Counted from the first letter of the stretch, positions 1 through 10,446 are shown. The stretch: DNA of 64,000 bases from Marinobacter profundi (GCF_002744715.1 NZ_KZ319370.1:1-64000), one strand, 5' to 3'. Notes: a model not told the origin generated them from the sequence alone. Made by a program: numbers and translations.

Positions 1-3000
1 AGCAGGTTACCCACGCTGTCGTAGCTGTTCTGGTAGACGTTGCCACGGGCGTCAGCAATGGTCAGCTCCTGGCCACGGCTGTTGAAAGTGAACGCGACCG
101 TGTTGCCGAGGGCATCGGTCTGGGTGAGCTGGTTGTTGCGCTCATCGAAGCTGGCGGTGGTGACGTTGCCCAGCGGGTCCACCTGGCTGAGCTGGTTGCC
201 CCGCTCGTCGTAGCTGTAATTCCAGCTATGGCCGGCCGCATCCACCTTGGTGGTGACGTTACCCCGGTCATCGTAGTAGTACAGCGTGGTGTTGCCATTA
301 CGGTCGGTGACCACAGACTGACGGCCTTCAACGTCGTGGTTGAAGTCCGTGCGGTTGCCATCGCTGTCTTCCTGGGCGATCAGCCGGCCACTCTCGTCGT
401 AGATATTGCGGACCAGGGTGCGGCCGAGCGGGTCGATGATGTCCAGCAAGCCGTGGTTACGGTTGTAGGTGTATGCGGTGGTATTCCCGAGGGCATCGGC
501 ACTGGCCTCCAGGTCCCCATCGCTGCTGTAGTGATAGGTGAGCTGGTCGCCCCCGGGGGTGGTGAGGGCCAGAATACGGCCGTGACTGTCACGCTGGAAG
601 GTGACGGCCTTGCCGCTGGAATGGAAAATGCCATCGTTGGTATAGCGCAGGGAGTGACCGTTGGGGTCGACCACCTTCTCGATGCCAAAATCCTGGTTCA
701 GGGTATAAATGTAGCCAGCCTGGGTGGTCAGCTCATAACGATCCGGATCAACCGGACCGGAGTAGTAGCCTGTCTCCAGCAGTGTTCCACCCTCATAACG
801 GGCGGAGCTCTGGTTCAGCGCCTTGAGTGTGGACTGGGTATCTCCCACCGGATTGAACACCAGGCTGACATCCTTGATGACCTGATAGGTGTTACAGCGT
901 GGCGATGCTCCCACCTCGAAGCGTTCGACATCCCCCGTGGGCAGGGTAACCGTCACGACGGGCGCACCCAGCGGCTCAACGCAGAAGTCGGCAATCAGGT
1001 TCATCGGGCCGCGGTTGTACTGGTTCACCGTCCAGTAACTACCCAACGTCCGGGACTCCTCAACTTTGGCGTCCTGATAGCCAACGCTCCAGCCATGGCC
1101 AAAGTCCAGCTGCTCGAACCTGCGACGGCTATCGTAGGTCCGGGTGACCCGGATCGGGATACCGGCCATCGGAATCGCCAGGTCTTCCAGGGTAATGCTG
1201 AAGTTGCCAACCTTGAGATCACCCTCGACCTGCAGGGACATCATGGCCGAGGCGGACAGACCATTCACATCCAGTGCCAGGACGGCCAGGTCATATTGGC
1301 CATTCATCAGCAGACTTGGGTCGAAGGTTGCGACCGGAGCCGACAGCTGGTTGGTGCTGCCCTCGGCAATCACCTGCCAGTCACTCGTGCCGGCCGGCGT
1401 AATGAGCACCTCCCACGCGGCCAGATTATCATCCTCGATGGTGGCGATGACCGGTGTCGGTGCAGTAACGACAATACCGTTCTCCGGTCCTTCCAGGCTC
1501 ACTACCGGCGCAGTGGTATCACTGCTATCCCGGAGCGTGACATAGGCAACGCCGGTCGCACTGGTGTCCCGATCAGTCACTTTGGCGGTCACGGTATGAC
1601 GGCCAACACCGGTTGCGGTCCAATAACTGCGGCCGTAGGGGTTGACCGGCAACGGCTGCCCATCGACGTCGACCGCGGTGACGAGTTCGCCGGTGCCACC
1701 CTGGGTGAACACATCGATAGTGACCGTGCCACCCGCGTCCACGGCGTCCGGAGTAACCAGCACGGTTACCGCCAGCGGCAAGGGTTCATCCTGTACCCGG
1801 AGCGTCGTGTTCTGCAGGGTTCGCCCCTTGCCATCGTCGGCATAGTAGGAGATCTCGTGAATACCGATCTGATCCGCCGTCGGTATCCAGCTCACGCGGC
1901 CCGAGGGGTCAACGGTCATCCCGTCAGGCTGAACCATCGCACCAAAGGTGATGGCGTCGCCATCGGCATCCGTTGCCTCCAACTGATAATGGTAGGTTTC
2001 ACCAACTACCGTCTGAAAGGCCGGGCGGCTGGTGATTTCGGGATAGGCGTTCTCCGTCAACTCAACCACCGTGAGCGTATAGCTCTGGGTTGCCCATGCC
2101 GAGCCGTCTGACACCCGCACGGTAACCCGATGATCGCCCTGCTGCTCTGCCGTCGGTGTCCAGCGCAGCTGGCCGCTGCTACTCAGCGCCATGCCTCCGG
2201 GCCCGGTCTCGAGGGTATAGCCAAGACTGTCGCCATCGGCATCCCGGGCGATCACGTCGTAGCTGTATTGCTCACCGACGAACGCCGGCGAGGTGGGTAC
2301 GCTGCTGATTTCCGGTGCCGCATTGGCCACCGCCGGCACATTCACTGCAATGCCAAAACTCTGTGTTGACGCGGCGCCACGGGCATCCGTCACCCGGACA
2401 ACCACATCGTGAACCTGCCCGGCCTGAGCCTGCGCCGGCGTCCAGCTGACCTGTCCACCACTGAGGGTCATGCCATTGGGCGCCCGTTCCAGACGGGAAC
2501 TGAAGTTGTCACCGTCGCTGTCAACGGCCGTCAGTGCATAGCTGTAGAGAGCGTCCGCAAGTGCCTGGGTTTCCGGCAGGCTGGTGATCTGTGGCGGATG
2601 GTTGGCACTTTCGTTGACCGGCAAAGTAAGCTTCTGGCGCGCCTCACCACCGCGACCATCGGAAACGGCAATCTCGGCAATGGCGGTGTCGCCAATCCAC
2701 TCGATGGCGGGTAGCCAGCTGAACAGTCCGGCAGCCGTCAGCTCCATCCCCGCTTCGGAGGTGATCAGCGTATAGCTGAGGTCATCGCCATCGGGATCAT
2801 TGGCGGTCACCTGGTAGCTGAATCGCTGGCCGGCATAAACCGCCCCGCCCGGCGTACTGGTGATGGTCGGCGGCTGGTTGCCACTGTGGGGGTCGACAAC
2901 CTCGATCAGGAAATACTGTCGGCTGGATGCCCCACGGGTATCCAGGGCAGTAACCTCAGCGGAGTAAACACCCAACGCATCCAGCGATGGCGTCCAGCGA

Positions 3001-6000
3001 ATGCTGCCGGTGACACCGTCAATGGTCATGCCAGGCTGGGACCGGCTCAGCAGGTAAACCACTGCGTCCCCATCGGGGTCGGTGGCGACGGGGTCGTACC
3101 GGTAGGTTTCGCCGCCGACAACAGTTCCCGGTGCTTCAGTTTCGAAAACCGGAGCCAGGTTATCTGCGGGAGTCACCGTTACCACATGCGTCTGCTCGGT
3201 GACGGCGCCGGAGAGGTCGGTCGCCTGCACCTGAAGGGTATACAGACCTTCGCCAAGTCCTTCGGCAACGATCCTGCCAGTACGAGAATTGAGGTCAAAG
3301 CCGGCTGGCGCGTCAACCAGTTCAAAACGATGGGCATCGCCGCGATCCGGATCGGCCACGGCAAACTCGAAACCGTAGGGCTGGCCAACGACCGCAGTGC
3401 TGGACGCTGCACTGGTGAAGGTCGGCTCGTCATTGCTGTCCGCCATCGATACAGCGAATTTCTGGCGATCGAACAATCCGGCCTCGTCGTAGGCGCGGAC
3501 CTCCACCACGGCAGCCAGAGTTTCATTGTTGTCGGTGACGCACTCGGCAGCCGCAGCGGGCAGTGAGACAACGGCCCTGATGGTATCGGTGATAACTCCG
3601 TCATCCACCACCAGGCTGGCCCGGGTTTGCTCTCCGGCGGCCAACCCGGAAACGGTGACCTCGCCAAGGGCGGTTTCCCCGGTCCAGCCGTGCTGGTGCA
3701 TGAACCGCACGGTTAACGGCCCCGCCAGCGGAGCCAGCCCCCGGTTCAGGACCTGAACAGAGACCGTGCTGGCAGCCGCGTCGTAGGCGATGCCGGTGAC
3801 TGTCACATCGGGCAGTGCCAGCGCGTCGCGATCCGGGAACGTATTGAGACGGAAGGAGTTGTGGGTAAGCCAGCTGGCCACCGGACGCGCCGGCACCGAC
3901 ATATCATCGTTGATGTTATTGATGTTGTAGGCGTGCTGGTTCCAGATGGAACGGGTGGGTGCCCAGGAGTCGCTGGCATCCTCAAAAACTCGAATGCCCG
4001 CAAATGCACCACGACTGTAGTTATTGGCAATGACCACAACTTCGGCATGGCCGTCGTTGTCTACGTCCGCAACCACCGGCAGTTCATGGGTGGTTCCACT
4101 GGTATTTTCCACTTCGTAGACAATTTCCCCCGTAGGGCCGTCATAAACCCGGAAGAAATACTCATCGGCATAAACGACTTCCGCACGTCCATCCCCGTTG
4201 AAATCAAAGACCGAAGACCCGGTTTTGTTGGAGGATCGATCACGCGTGGCGGACTGCCAGACGATGTCTCCATTGGCGTCGAACACCACATAGGCATTGG
4301 CTCCCGCCACCCCGATTTCCGGAATGCCATCGCCCGTCATATCAGCAACGGTGGGGGGCCCACCGACGCCGCCACCCGGTATATCCTTCCCACTCCAGAC
4401 GACCGAACCATCATTACGGTAGAGACTGACGCGACCACTGTGCACAACCGCCAGTTCCGGTGTCCCGTTCTCATCAAAGTCACCAACAGCGGCAAAGCCA
4501 TCTCCGCGGTTAAACATTATCTGACCGTCGTGACGGTAGACCGTGCCACCCGCGATGACTTCCTGGAATCCGTCATTATCGATGTCAGCAGCAAACGACA
4601 GCGGGCCCACGCCATTACCACCAGCGGCTCCGGCCCCGCGCCAGAGTACCTGGCCCACATTATCGAACACGGTGTTGCCTACGATGATTTCCGGTACAGC
4701 GTCACCGTCCAGATCGGCAATTGTGGGCCCGCCCCAGCGGACATCAACCCGGTAACTCGACTCCCACTTGATACTGCCATCATGGGAAAACACGATGAGG
4801 CCACCGCCATACCGACCAGTGATGATCTCGACATTGCCATCGCCATCAATATCGGCAGCCGCCGGGGAGCTGACCGGCAAAATGGAAGCCGAGGAGGAAG
4901 TCCAGATATGTTCTCCCGACTTTGCCCAGACGGCCCTCAGGTAGCCCGGATTGTTGTAATAAGAGTTTCGGAAGGTCTGGAAGATAATGGCAATATCATC
5001 CTGGGTATTAACCGTGCCATCACCGTTAGTGTCGAAGAGGGGCACCGCAATCGGTGCATGCATAACCTGGTTATAGCTGGACGCAGGTAAGCCGGTCGCG
5101 GTCCAGCGCCATTTCTCAATTGGCTCGAGAGCGCCCAGATTCCGATCTGGCTCACCTATGCACAGGGCGTTCGTGTCGGATCGGTTATCCACCCATTTCG
5201 GGGTGGCCCGCCACTCAATCACCCCACTCTCCCGCACAATCTCCATTCCCGGGGGCGCAAGCTCGAGACCAAAAGCCAGCTCATCGCCCTGATTGGGGTC
5301 CTGTGCGTCGATGTCGTAGCGGTAGCCGGATGCTTCGTCGCCGGCTGCAACGATGGGCGTTACGATCTGCGGTGGCAGGTTTTCATGGATGACCAGGGTG
5401 AAGGTCTGCTCTGTGGTCGCACCACGGAGGTCGGTGACAAGTACCACAACCTCATACTCGCCAGGGGCGACGCCGCCGGGAGCGGACGTGAAGCGGCCGG
5501 TTCGTTCATCCACGTACAACCCGTCCGGGCCGGACACCAGGGTGAAGATATGGGCGTCTCCCACGTCCGTGTCGGATACCTGAACCTGGTAGTTGAATGA
5601 CTGTCCACCTTCCAGCTCCGTCTGTGGCTCACTGGCGATGACCGGCGCTTCGTTGACGTCCTCCACATTCAGCACATAGAGCTGGGTATCACTGAGGCCA
5701 TCGGGGTCGGCGACGCGATGGCGTATCAGCGCCGCACGGGTGATGTTGTTGTTGATTTCACATTCTGCAACCGCCGGATTGGCGGTAAGCACAACGGTGA
5801 TATCGTCGGTCAGCGCCTCGTCAGCCACCAGGATGGACGGCTGGCTGCGCGCGCCGCTCAGCAGGCTGGCTACCTGGGTCGAGCCGAGATAGACAGGCTC
5901 GTCCCCAAGGCCTGCGAAAAACGCCAGGTCCAGGGGTACCCGGATGTCAGCCAGCCCCCGGTTGGTCAGTTCCACGCTGAGCTGGTGGGTGCCATCGCGG

Positions 6001-8399
6001 CCTCCGGTCAGGGTCACGTGGCCAAGACGGACATCCGGGTTACCCAGGTGGTCAAGGGCCACCGGCAGGTAGGCCATGACCAGGCTGGTGGTTGCCAGCC
6101 GGGTACCGAACAGGCCACTGGTGGTCAGCCAGGTACCACCCGCCTGCTGACTGTCCAGCAGGTACTCGATGTTGGCAAGCACCGCCGGATCCGTCAGTTC
6201 CGGATTCTGGTAGTTCAGCGCCAGCCCCACCCAGGCGGCTGCCAGCGGGTCACTTCGGGTTCCGCCAGCAGTGATCGCCCAGCCACCATCCTCGCGTTGA
6301 CGCTGGCGCAACTGCTGATCCAGCAACTGCACCGCATCCGTAATCCGGGACTGCAGATCGTCGCTGTCCACATAGGGGGCGATTTCGGCGAGGCCCACCA
6401 GCCGGAAGACCCGCTTGAAAGTATCGGCTTCATTGTTATCCAGACCCGCCAGCAGATACTCGGCCATCGCCGGCATCAGTAGCCGGTAGCTGTCCGCAAG
6501 GGTCAGTTGCTCCGCGGTCGGGCTGTCGAGCGCTTCCAGATCATTCAGATAACCGGCCGCCGCCTGCCCCACCAGGGCAGTCATACTCAGTGGCTCCCGT
6601 AACCAGCCACTGCTGTGGTCTGTCGTCCAGTATGCGCGGTTGCCACTGGTGGCTACCCGATCAAGGAAGAACCTGAGCCCGTTCTGCCGGACCTGGAAGG
6701 TGCGCTCGCGTTCCGGCACGGCATTCAGTGCCCAGAGCGCAAAGGCCGTCTGGTTTTTGGCATAACCGGGGTGGGAGCGACGAATCGAGCCGTCCCCGAG
6801 CTGGGAGGACAGGATTTCAGCCAGCAGGTATTCCGCCGCTTCCTCGTCCACCTCGGCCTTGTCCTTCGACGACTCGATGCCCAGCAGGCTCTGGGTCTGA
6901 ATATGACAGCCAAGACACTGGTTCTGCTTGTGCCAGGCAATTGCCTGGGGAGCAACATAACGGCTGGCGTCCGCAATCGCTGTTCGGACACGATTGAACA
7001 GGGGCGCAATGTACGCAATGCCACTGCCGCCATCGCCCTCTTCGTAGACCTTCACATTCCCGGTCGGCACCACATAACACTGCTGGTTGAACGAGGGTAC
7101 GGACTGGGTGAACAACTCGGGCGGCAGCCAGCGGATGATGCCGCTGGCCGGATCCATTGCCATTCCTTCCGGCCCTCGGTCGAGGTTGTGGACCAGAACA
7201 TCCTGGTTGGGATCCTCAGCCACAACCGGATAGCTGTACAACTGCTGTTCCGGCGTTGCCACGATGGGGAGACTGGTTATGACCGGCGGCAGGTTTGGCT
7301 GGATGACATTGATGGTGATGGTTGCGGTCGCGTGTAATTCGCCATCAGAAACCTGGTAGGTCAGAACTTCCTGGCCCTCGAACCAGGGCTCCGGAGTATA
7401 GACAAGATGGGGTGCGGTGCCGGAAAAGGTGCCGTGAACAGGTTCATTGACCAGGCTGAACGACAGCGTCTCACTGTCAATATCAGAACCGACCAGGGTG
7501 ATGGCAACCGGATCTCCGCCCTCGGTTTCCGCGACGATATCGCTGGCCACCGGAGGATCATTCACCGGTAGCACCTCGATCGAGACTACCGCCGGCCCGG
7601 ACAACTGCTCCCCGTCGTGAACCCGGAACCGGAGCTGGTCGTTTCCGGAATAATCCGCTTGGGGCGTATAAATCACCTCGCTACCCGATACCTCGATGGT
7701 GCCATGTTGTGGCGCCTCCAGAAGCTCATAGGTGAGGGCGTCGTTATCGCCATCCAGGGCCTGTAACTCGAACGCCACCGGAGTATCTTCCGGCGTCTCC
7801 ACACGGCTGTTGAGGGTTTCAGGGCGATGGTTGTAGCACCGGGTGAATCGTTCGAACGTGAAATCGATATAACCCTTGCCATTAAGGGCGAAATCAGTCA
7901 GTCGGACGACGGCAAAACGGGCAACGCCATAGTTGAAGTTGGCCCCCTGCCCCGCCAGTTCGCCCCACACCGGGATGATGATGTTGCGACCAAGCAGGCC
8001 GGCAAGTCCGGTACGGACCGCCTGGCTGTTATTGACACCCGGCGCTCCCTGGACGAAGTCACCAACATCGAGGCGGGCATCGGTCGGATCATCGGGATTG
8101 CGGTAGGAACCACTGGTTCCGGGGGGCACCAGCGCTGCCGCCAGGGTATTGGTGTCGTTGGCGCCGCGCCACGAGAGCCAGCTGTAGTTGCCCTGTCCGG
8201 TGCCGAGCGCAACCTGCTGGAACGTCTGCCCTGGCGCCGCAGAGGCTATCAGAGAGTCGGAAATGGTCAGAGGATAAAGTGAACAGAAGTCCGGGCCGAG
8301 GACGATGTCGTCGGTTTCGCTGAAGGGCTGGGCCTGTGCGGCAGAGAGAAAAGAGGCAACAACCCAGGTGAACGCCAGCCCGAATGCGAACTTGTACAT
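1..8399 (-). CDS. Giant secreted multidomain RHS/Ig-like/FG-GAP protein (3' end outside window)
   Basis: About 2,800 residues are visible in one open minus-strand frame from the ATG at 8399 to the left edge. An AAGGAA ribosome site precedes the start. Residues 1-23 are a signal peptide ending SAAQA. In order I see cadherin-like domains (about 200-355), a putative-Ig domain, an alpha-helical squalene-cyclase-like barrel (about 440-770) carrying one CxxCH haem motif (CLGCH, residues about 495-499), a CARDB-like domain, two more Ig-type domains, one EF-hand/dockerin-like loop (DTNGDGTVNTQDD), FG-GAP/VCBS repeats (about 1135-1510), another CARDB, about six Ig repeats, and from about 2390 RHS/YD repeats (such as YDERGNQ) running off the window. 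The architecture suggests an exported surface or toxin-delivery protein. Its effector end is not visible, so function is open. Confidence 0.85.
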   Translation of the reverse strand, partial: MYKFAFGLAFTWVVASFLSAAQAQPFSETDDIVLGPDFCSLYPLTISDSLIASAAPGQTFQQVALGTGQGNYSWLSWRGANDTNTLAAALVPPGTSGSYRNPDDPTDARLDVGDFVQGAPGVNNSQAVRTGLAGLLGRNIIIPVWGELAGQGANFNYGVARFAVVRLTDFALNGKGYIDFTFERFTRCYNHRPETLNSRVETPEDTPVAFELQALDGDNDALTYELLEAPQHGTIEVSGSEVIYTPQADYSGNDQLRFRVHDGEQLSGPAVVSIEVLPVNDPPVASDIVAETEGGDPVAITLVGSDIDSETLSFSLVNEPVHGTFSGTAPHLVYTPEPWFEGQEVLTYQVSDGELHATATITINVIQPNLPPVITSLPIVATPEQQLYSYPVVAEDPNQDVLVHNLDRGPEGMAMDPASGIIRWLPPELFTQSVPSFNQQCYVVPTGNVKVYEEGDGGSGIAYIAPLFNRVRTAIADASRYVAPQAIAWHKQNQCLGCHIQTQSLLGIESSKDKAEVDEEAAEYLLAEILSSQLGDGSIRRSHPGYAKNQTAFALWALNAVPERERTFQVRQNGLRFFLDRVATSGNRAYWTTDHSSGWLREPLSMTALVGQAAAGYLNDLEALDSPTAEQLTLADSYRLLMPAMAEYLLAGLDNNEADTFKRVFRLVGLAEIAPYVDSDDLQSRITDAVQLLDQQLRQRQREDGGWAITAGGTRSDPLAAAWVGLALNYQNPELTDPAVLANIEYLLDSQQAGGTWLTTSGLFGTRLATTSLVMAYLPVALDHLGNPDVRLGHVTLTGGRDGTHQLSVELTNRGLADIRVPLDLAFFAGLGDEPVYLGSTQVASLLSGARSQPSILVADEALTDDITVVLTANPAVAECEINNNITRAALIRHRVADPDGLSDTQLYVLNVEDVNEAPVIASEPQTELEGGQSFNYQVQVSDTDVGDAHIFTLVSGPDGLYVDERTGRFTSAPGGVAPGEYEVVVLVTDLRGATTEQTFTLVIHENLPPQIVTPIVAAGDEASGYRYDIDAQDPNQGDELAFGLELAPPGMEIVRESGVIEWRATPKWVDNRSDTNALCIGEPDRNLGALEPIEKWRWTATGLPASSYNQVMHAPIAVPLFDTNGDGTVNTQDDIAIIFQTFRNSYYNNPGYLRAVWAKSGEHIWTSSSASILPVSSPAAADIDGDGNVEIITGRYGGGLIVFSHDGSIKWESSYRVDVRWGGPTIADLDGDAVPEIIVGNTVFDNVGQVLWRGAGAAGGNGVGPLSFAADIDNDGFQEVIAGGTVYRHDGQIMFNRGDGFAAVGDFDENGTPELAVVHSGRVSLYRNDGSVVWSGKDIPGGGVGGPPTVADMTGDGIPEIGVAGANAYVVFDANGDIVWQSATRDRSSNKTGSSVFDFNGDGRAEVVYADEYFFRVYDGPTGEIVYEVENTSGTTHELPVVADVDNDGHAEVVVIANNYSRGAFAGIRVFEDASDSWAPTRSIWNQHAYNINNINDDMSVPARPVASWLTHNSFRLNTFPDRDALALPDVTVTGIAYDAAASTVSVQVLNRGLAPLAGPLTVRFMHQHGWTGETALGEVTVSGLAAGEQTRASLVVDDGVITDTIRAVVSLPAAAAECVTDNNETLAAVVEVRAYDEAGLFDRQKFAVSMADSNDEPTFTSAASSTAVVGQPYGFEFAVADPDRGDAHRFELVDAPAGFDLNSRTGRIVAEGLGEGLYTLQVQATDLSGAVTEQTHVVTVTPADNLAPVFETEAPGTVVGGETYRYDPVATDPDGDAVVYLLSRSQPGMTIDGVTGSIRWTPSLDALGVYSAEVTALDTRGASSRQYFLIEVVDPHSGNQPPTITSTPGGAVYAGQRFSYQVTANDPDGDDLSYTLITSEAGMELTAAGLFSWLPAIEWIGDTAIAEIAVSDGRGGEARQKLTLPVNESANHPPQITSLPETQALADALYSYALTAVDSDGDNFSSRLERAPNGMTLSGGQVSWTPAQAQAGQVHDVVVRVTDARGAASTQSFGIAVNVPAVANAAPEISSVPTSPAFVGEQYSYDVIARDADGDSLGYTLETGPGGMALSSSGQLRWTPTAEQQGDHRVTVRVSDGSAWATQSYTLTVVELTENAYPEITSRPAFQTVVGETYHYQLEATDADGDAITFGAMVQPDGMTVDPSGRVSWIPTADQIGIHEISYYADDGKGRTLQNTTLRVQDEPLPLAVTVLVTPDAVDAGGTVTIDVFTQGGTGELVTAVDVDGQPLPVNPYGRSYWTATGVGRHTVTAKVTDRDTSATGVAYVTLRDSSDTTAPVVSLEGPENGIVVTAPTPVIATIEDDNLAAWEVLITPAGTSDWQVIAEGSTNQLSAPVATFDPSLLMNGQYDLAVLALDVNGLSASAMMSLQVEGDLKVGNFSITLEDLAIPMAGIPIRVTRTYDSRRRFEQLDFGHGWSVGYQDAKVEESRTLGSYWTVNQYNRGPMNLIADFCVEPLGAPVVTVTLPTGDVERFEVGASPRCNTYQVIKDVSLVFNPVGDTQSTLKALNQSSARYEGGTLLETGYYSGPVDPDRYELTTQAGYIYTLNQDFGIEKVVDPNGHSLRYTNDGIFHSSGKAVTFQRDSHGRILALTTPGGDQLTYHYSSDGDLEASADALGNTTAYTYNRNHGLLDIIDPLGRTLVRNIYDESGRLIAQEDSDGNRTDFNHDVEGRQSVVTDRNGNTTLYYYDDRGNVTTKVDAAGHSWNYSYDERGNQLSQVDPLGNVTTASFDERNNQLTQTDALGNTVAFTFNSRGQELTIADARGNVYQNSYDSVGNL

Positions 8400-8531
8400 C
8401 ACAACTTCCTTGTCTGATTTAAGTGCAAACCCTCTGCACTACTGCAAATGAATGCGACGCATTGTAGGAACGGGCAGCCGGCGTCCAGCGTGCACAGTTC
8501 ACAAATTTACATTCACTTACAAAAAACAAGG

Positions 8532-8557
8532 CAAAAACGGGCCCTAAGGCCCGTTAG
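8532..8557 (-). terminator. Rho-independent terminator of the flavin monooxygenase gene
   Basis: Read on the minus strand, a GC-rich hairpin (AACGGGCC / GGCCCGTT, short TTAG-type loop) is followed directly by a T run. It lies 22 bases after the stop codon at 8579. Confidence 0.8.
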
Positions 8558-8578
8558 CAAACACCCGGCCTGACCGCC

Positions 8579-10159
8579 TCAGGCGACCGCCGGTTCACCC
8601 GGTTCCGCCACGGTTGCCCGGCTCTCACACAGGTACTGCGCGGCATCAAAACTGCGGGTCTGCTGGCGGAACTGCCAAGTGAAGCCCGGCCACAAGGTGG
8701 TGTTCTTGCCGTTTTCATTGACGTACCAGCTCTTGCAGCCGGTCTGCCACACCGAATCACCCAGTTTGGCGTGAATCGAGGCGTTGTACTTGCTGAACGC
8801 ATCGGCCTTCACTTCGACGCTGGTCCAGTCGTGTTTTTTCATCTTGTTCAAGGCGTCCAGGATGTACTGGATCTGGGATTCAATCATATACACCATGGAG
8901 CTGTGACCGAGCCCGGTGTTGGGTCCCATGATCATAAAGAAGTTGGGAAAACCCGCTACGGTGGTGCCTTTATAAGCCTCGGCACCCTCCTTCCAGGCAT
9001 CCAGCAGGTCCTGCCCACCACGGCCGAACACCATGCCTCGGGGGATGGGCTCCTGAGCCTTGAAGCCGGTACCGAAGATGATGCAGTCCACCGCCCGCTC
9101 AACCCCACGGTCATCAACAATCACATCGCCCCGAACCTCACGGATACCGTCGGTAAGAACGTCGACATGGTCCTGATCCAGTGCCGGGTAATAGTTATTG
9201 GAAATCAGCACCCGCTTGCAGCCAAAGTGAAACTCCGGCGTGACCTTCCTGCGCAGCTCCTTGTCGCGGATCTGGCTGCGGATGTGGCGTCGGGCCTGGA
9301 GTTCTCCGAGTTTCAGGATGCGCGGGTTACCAACAAATCCCAGCACCCGGGCTTCCAGCATCCAGTAGATGCTCTGACGCAGGGCATTGAGGGTTTGCGG
9401 GAACTTGCGGAACATCATTTTTTCCAGCGGGCGGATGGCGCGATCCGGCTTGGGCATGATCCAGGGCGGGGTACGCTGGTACAGGTCCAGATGGCCAGCG
9501 TCCTTCGCCACCTCTGGCACAAACTGGATGGCCGAGGCGCCGGTGCCGATTACCGCTACCCGCTTGCCCTTGAAGTCGTAGCTGTGGTCCCAGTCCTGGG
9601 AGTGAAAGCTTTTACCGGTGAAGGTTTCAAGCCCGTTGATGGCCGGGTAGGCGGGGGTGCTTAGGCCGCCCATACCGGACACCACGATGTCCGCCCGCAG
9701 GGTGGTAAATGCCGGCAGGTCACGGTCGGAACGGTCCAGGGGGTCACCGGGCTTGAGGCCTTTATTCTGCCTGTAGGCCCACAGTTTGGGGCTGTCACAG
9801 GTTTCCACGGTCCAGCTGGCGGTCTTCTCGTTATAGCGGGCCTCCGCCACGTGGGTATTCAGGCGGATGTGTTCCATCAGGCCGTACTTTTCGGCACAGC
9901 TCCGGAGGTATGCCTTGATCTCCTTCTGCTGGGCGAACATGCGGCTCCACTCGGGGTTCTGTTCGAAGGAGAAAGAGTACAGCGCAGACTGGACGTCGCA
10001 GGCGCATCCCGGGTAGTGGTTCTCGTGCCAGGTGCCGCCCACGTCATCACTCTGTTCGAGAATGACGAAATCGTTGTAGCCGGCTTCCTTCAGTTTGATG
10101 CCCATTCCCAGGCCGGAGAAGCCCGTGCCGATGATGGCGATCTGTGCGGTTTGTGTCAT
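8579..10159 (-). CDS. Flavin-containing Baeyer-Villiger-type monooxygenase
   Basis: This is a cytosolic FAD/NADPH monooxygenase, 526 residues, the usual size for the family. The FAD-binding GTGFSGLG lies near the N-terminus. The BVMO fingerprint FxGxxxHxxxW appears as FTGKSFHSQDW and is followed by the NADPH Rossmann motif VIGTGASA. Family members insert oxygen next to ketones or oxidise heteroatoms; the substrate here cannot be read from sequence. I chose the ATG at 10159 (MTQTAQIAII) because GGAG precedes it and the FAD fold starts at once. A longer frame to 10234 adds only unrelated residues. A TetR-type gene is divergent, with paired repeats between the two, so local regulation is likely. 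Confidence 0.88.
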   Translation of the reverse strand: MTQTAQIAIIGTGFSGLGMGIKLKEAGYNDFVILEQSDDVGGTWHENHYPGCACDVQSALYSFSFEQNPEWSRMFAQQKEIKAYLRSCAEKYGLMEHIRLNTHVAEARYNEKTASWTVETCDSPKLWAYRQNKGLKPGDPLDRSDRDLPAFTTLRADIVVSGMGGLSTPAYPAINGLETFTGKSFHSQDWDHSYDFKGKRVAVIGTGASAIQFVPEVAKDAGHLDLYQRTPPWIMPKPDRAIRPLEKMMFRKFPQTLNALRQSIYWMLEARVLGFVGNPRILKLGELQARRHIRSQIRDKELRRKVTPEFHFGCKRVLISNNYYPALDQDHVDVLTDGIREVRGDVIVDDRGVERAVDCIIFGTGFKAQEPIPRGMVFGRGGQDLLDAWKEGAEAYKGTTVAGFPNFFMIMGPNTGLGHSSMVYMIESQIQYILDALNKMKKHDWTSVEVKADAFSKYNASIHAKLGDSVWQTGCKSWYVNENGKNTTLWPGFTWQFRQQTRSFDAAQYLCESRATVAEPGEPAVA

Positions 10160-10224
10160 CGTTACGCTCCTGCGTCGGCCTTGGCGGCCTTGGCTGTTGT
10201 TGTCGGTGTGGTCATCATGACCGG

Positions 10225-10268
10225 GTAGACACATGTATACATTCGCAGGTAGACACTTGTATACTTCT
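10225..10268. promoter_or_regulatory. Paired direct repeats between monooxygenase and TetR genes, possible operator
   Basis: Two near-identical 20-base copies start at 10225 and 10249. Both read GTAGACAC, then A or T, then TGTATAC, and end in TTC. They lie 24 bases apart, about 65-110 bases upstream of the monooxygenase start. The position fits an operator for the divergent TetR regulator, but the link is inferred. Confidence 0.45.
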
Positions 10269-10340
10269 GAAATTCAGATCCCGGCGGTTTGGCCCCGGGA
10301 GACAACAGACTGTCCCGACTCCCCGCGCCCAATCCGGCGG

Positions 10341-10446
10341 GGCCGGGTGGGCAGGGCTTCCGAAAATGCTTGGAGCCAGGGATGGCGGAAAGCAAGCGTA
10401 CATGGATGTACTCGCAGCGGTTTTCGGAAGCCCTGCCCACCCGGCC
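10341..10446. repeat. Perfect 26-bp inverted repeat with 54-nt loop
   Basis: The arms at 10341-10366 and 10421-10446 are exact reverse complements. The intervening sequence contains short ATGGATG-type palindromic pieces and could be read as the N-terminus of the regulator ORF. It looks like a REP/MITE-like intergenic repeat or a strong hairpin in the leader of the TetR gene. Whether it is repeated elsewhere in the genome cannot be judged here. The 10160-10468 interval holds this element and the paired repeats, and no gene. Confidence 0.75.

Noticed and set aside
228..2111. A long plus-strand frame of 627 codons
   Set aside because: It lies antisense to RHS/Ig repeats of the giant minus-strand gene, lacks a ribosome site and reads as low-complexity Val/Gly-rich shadow.
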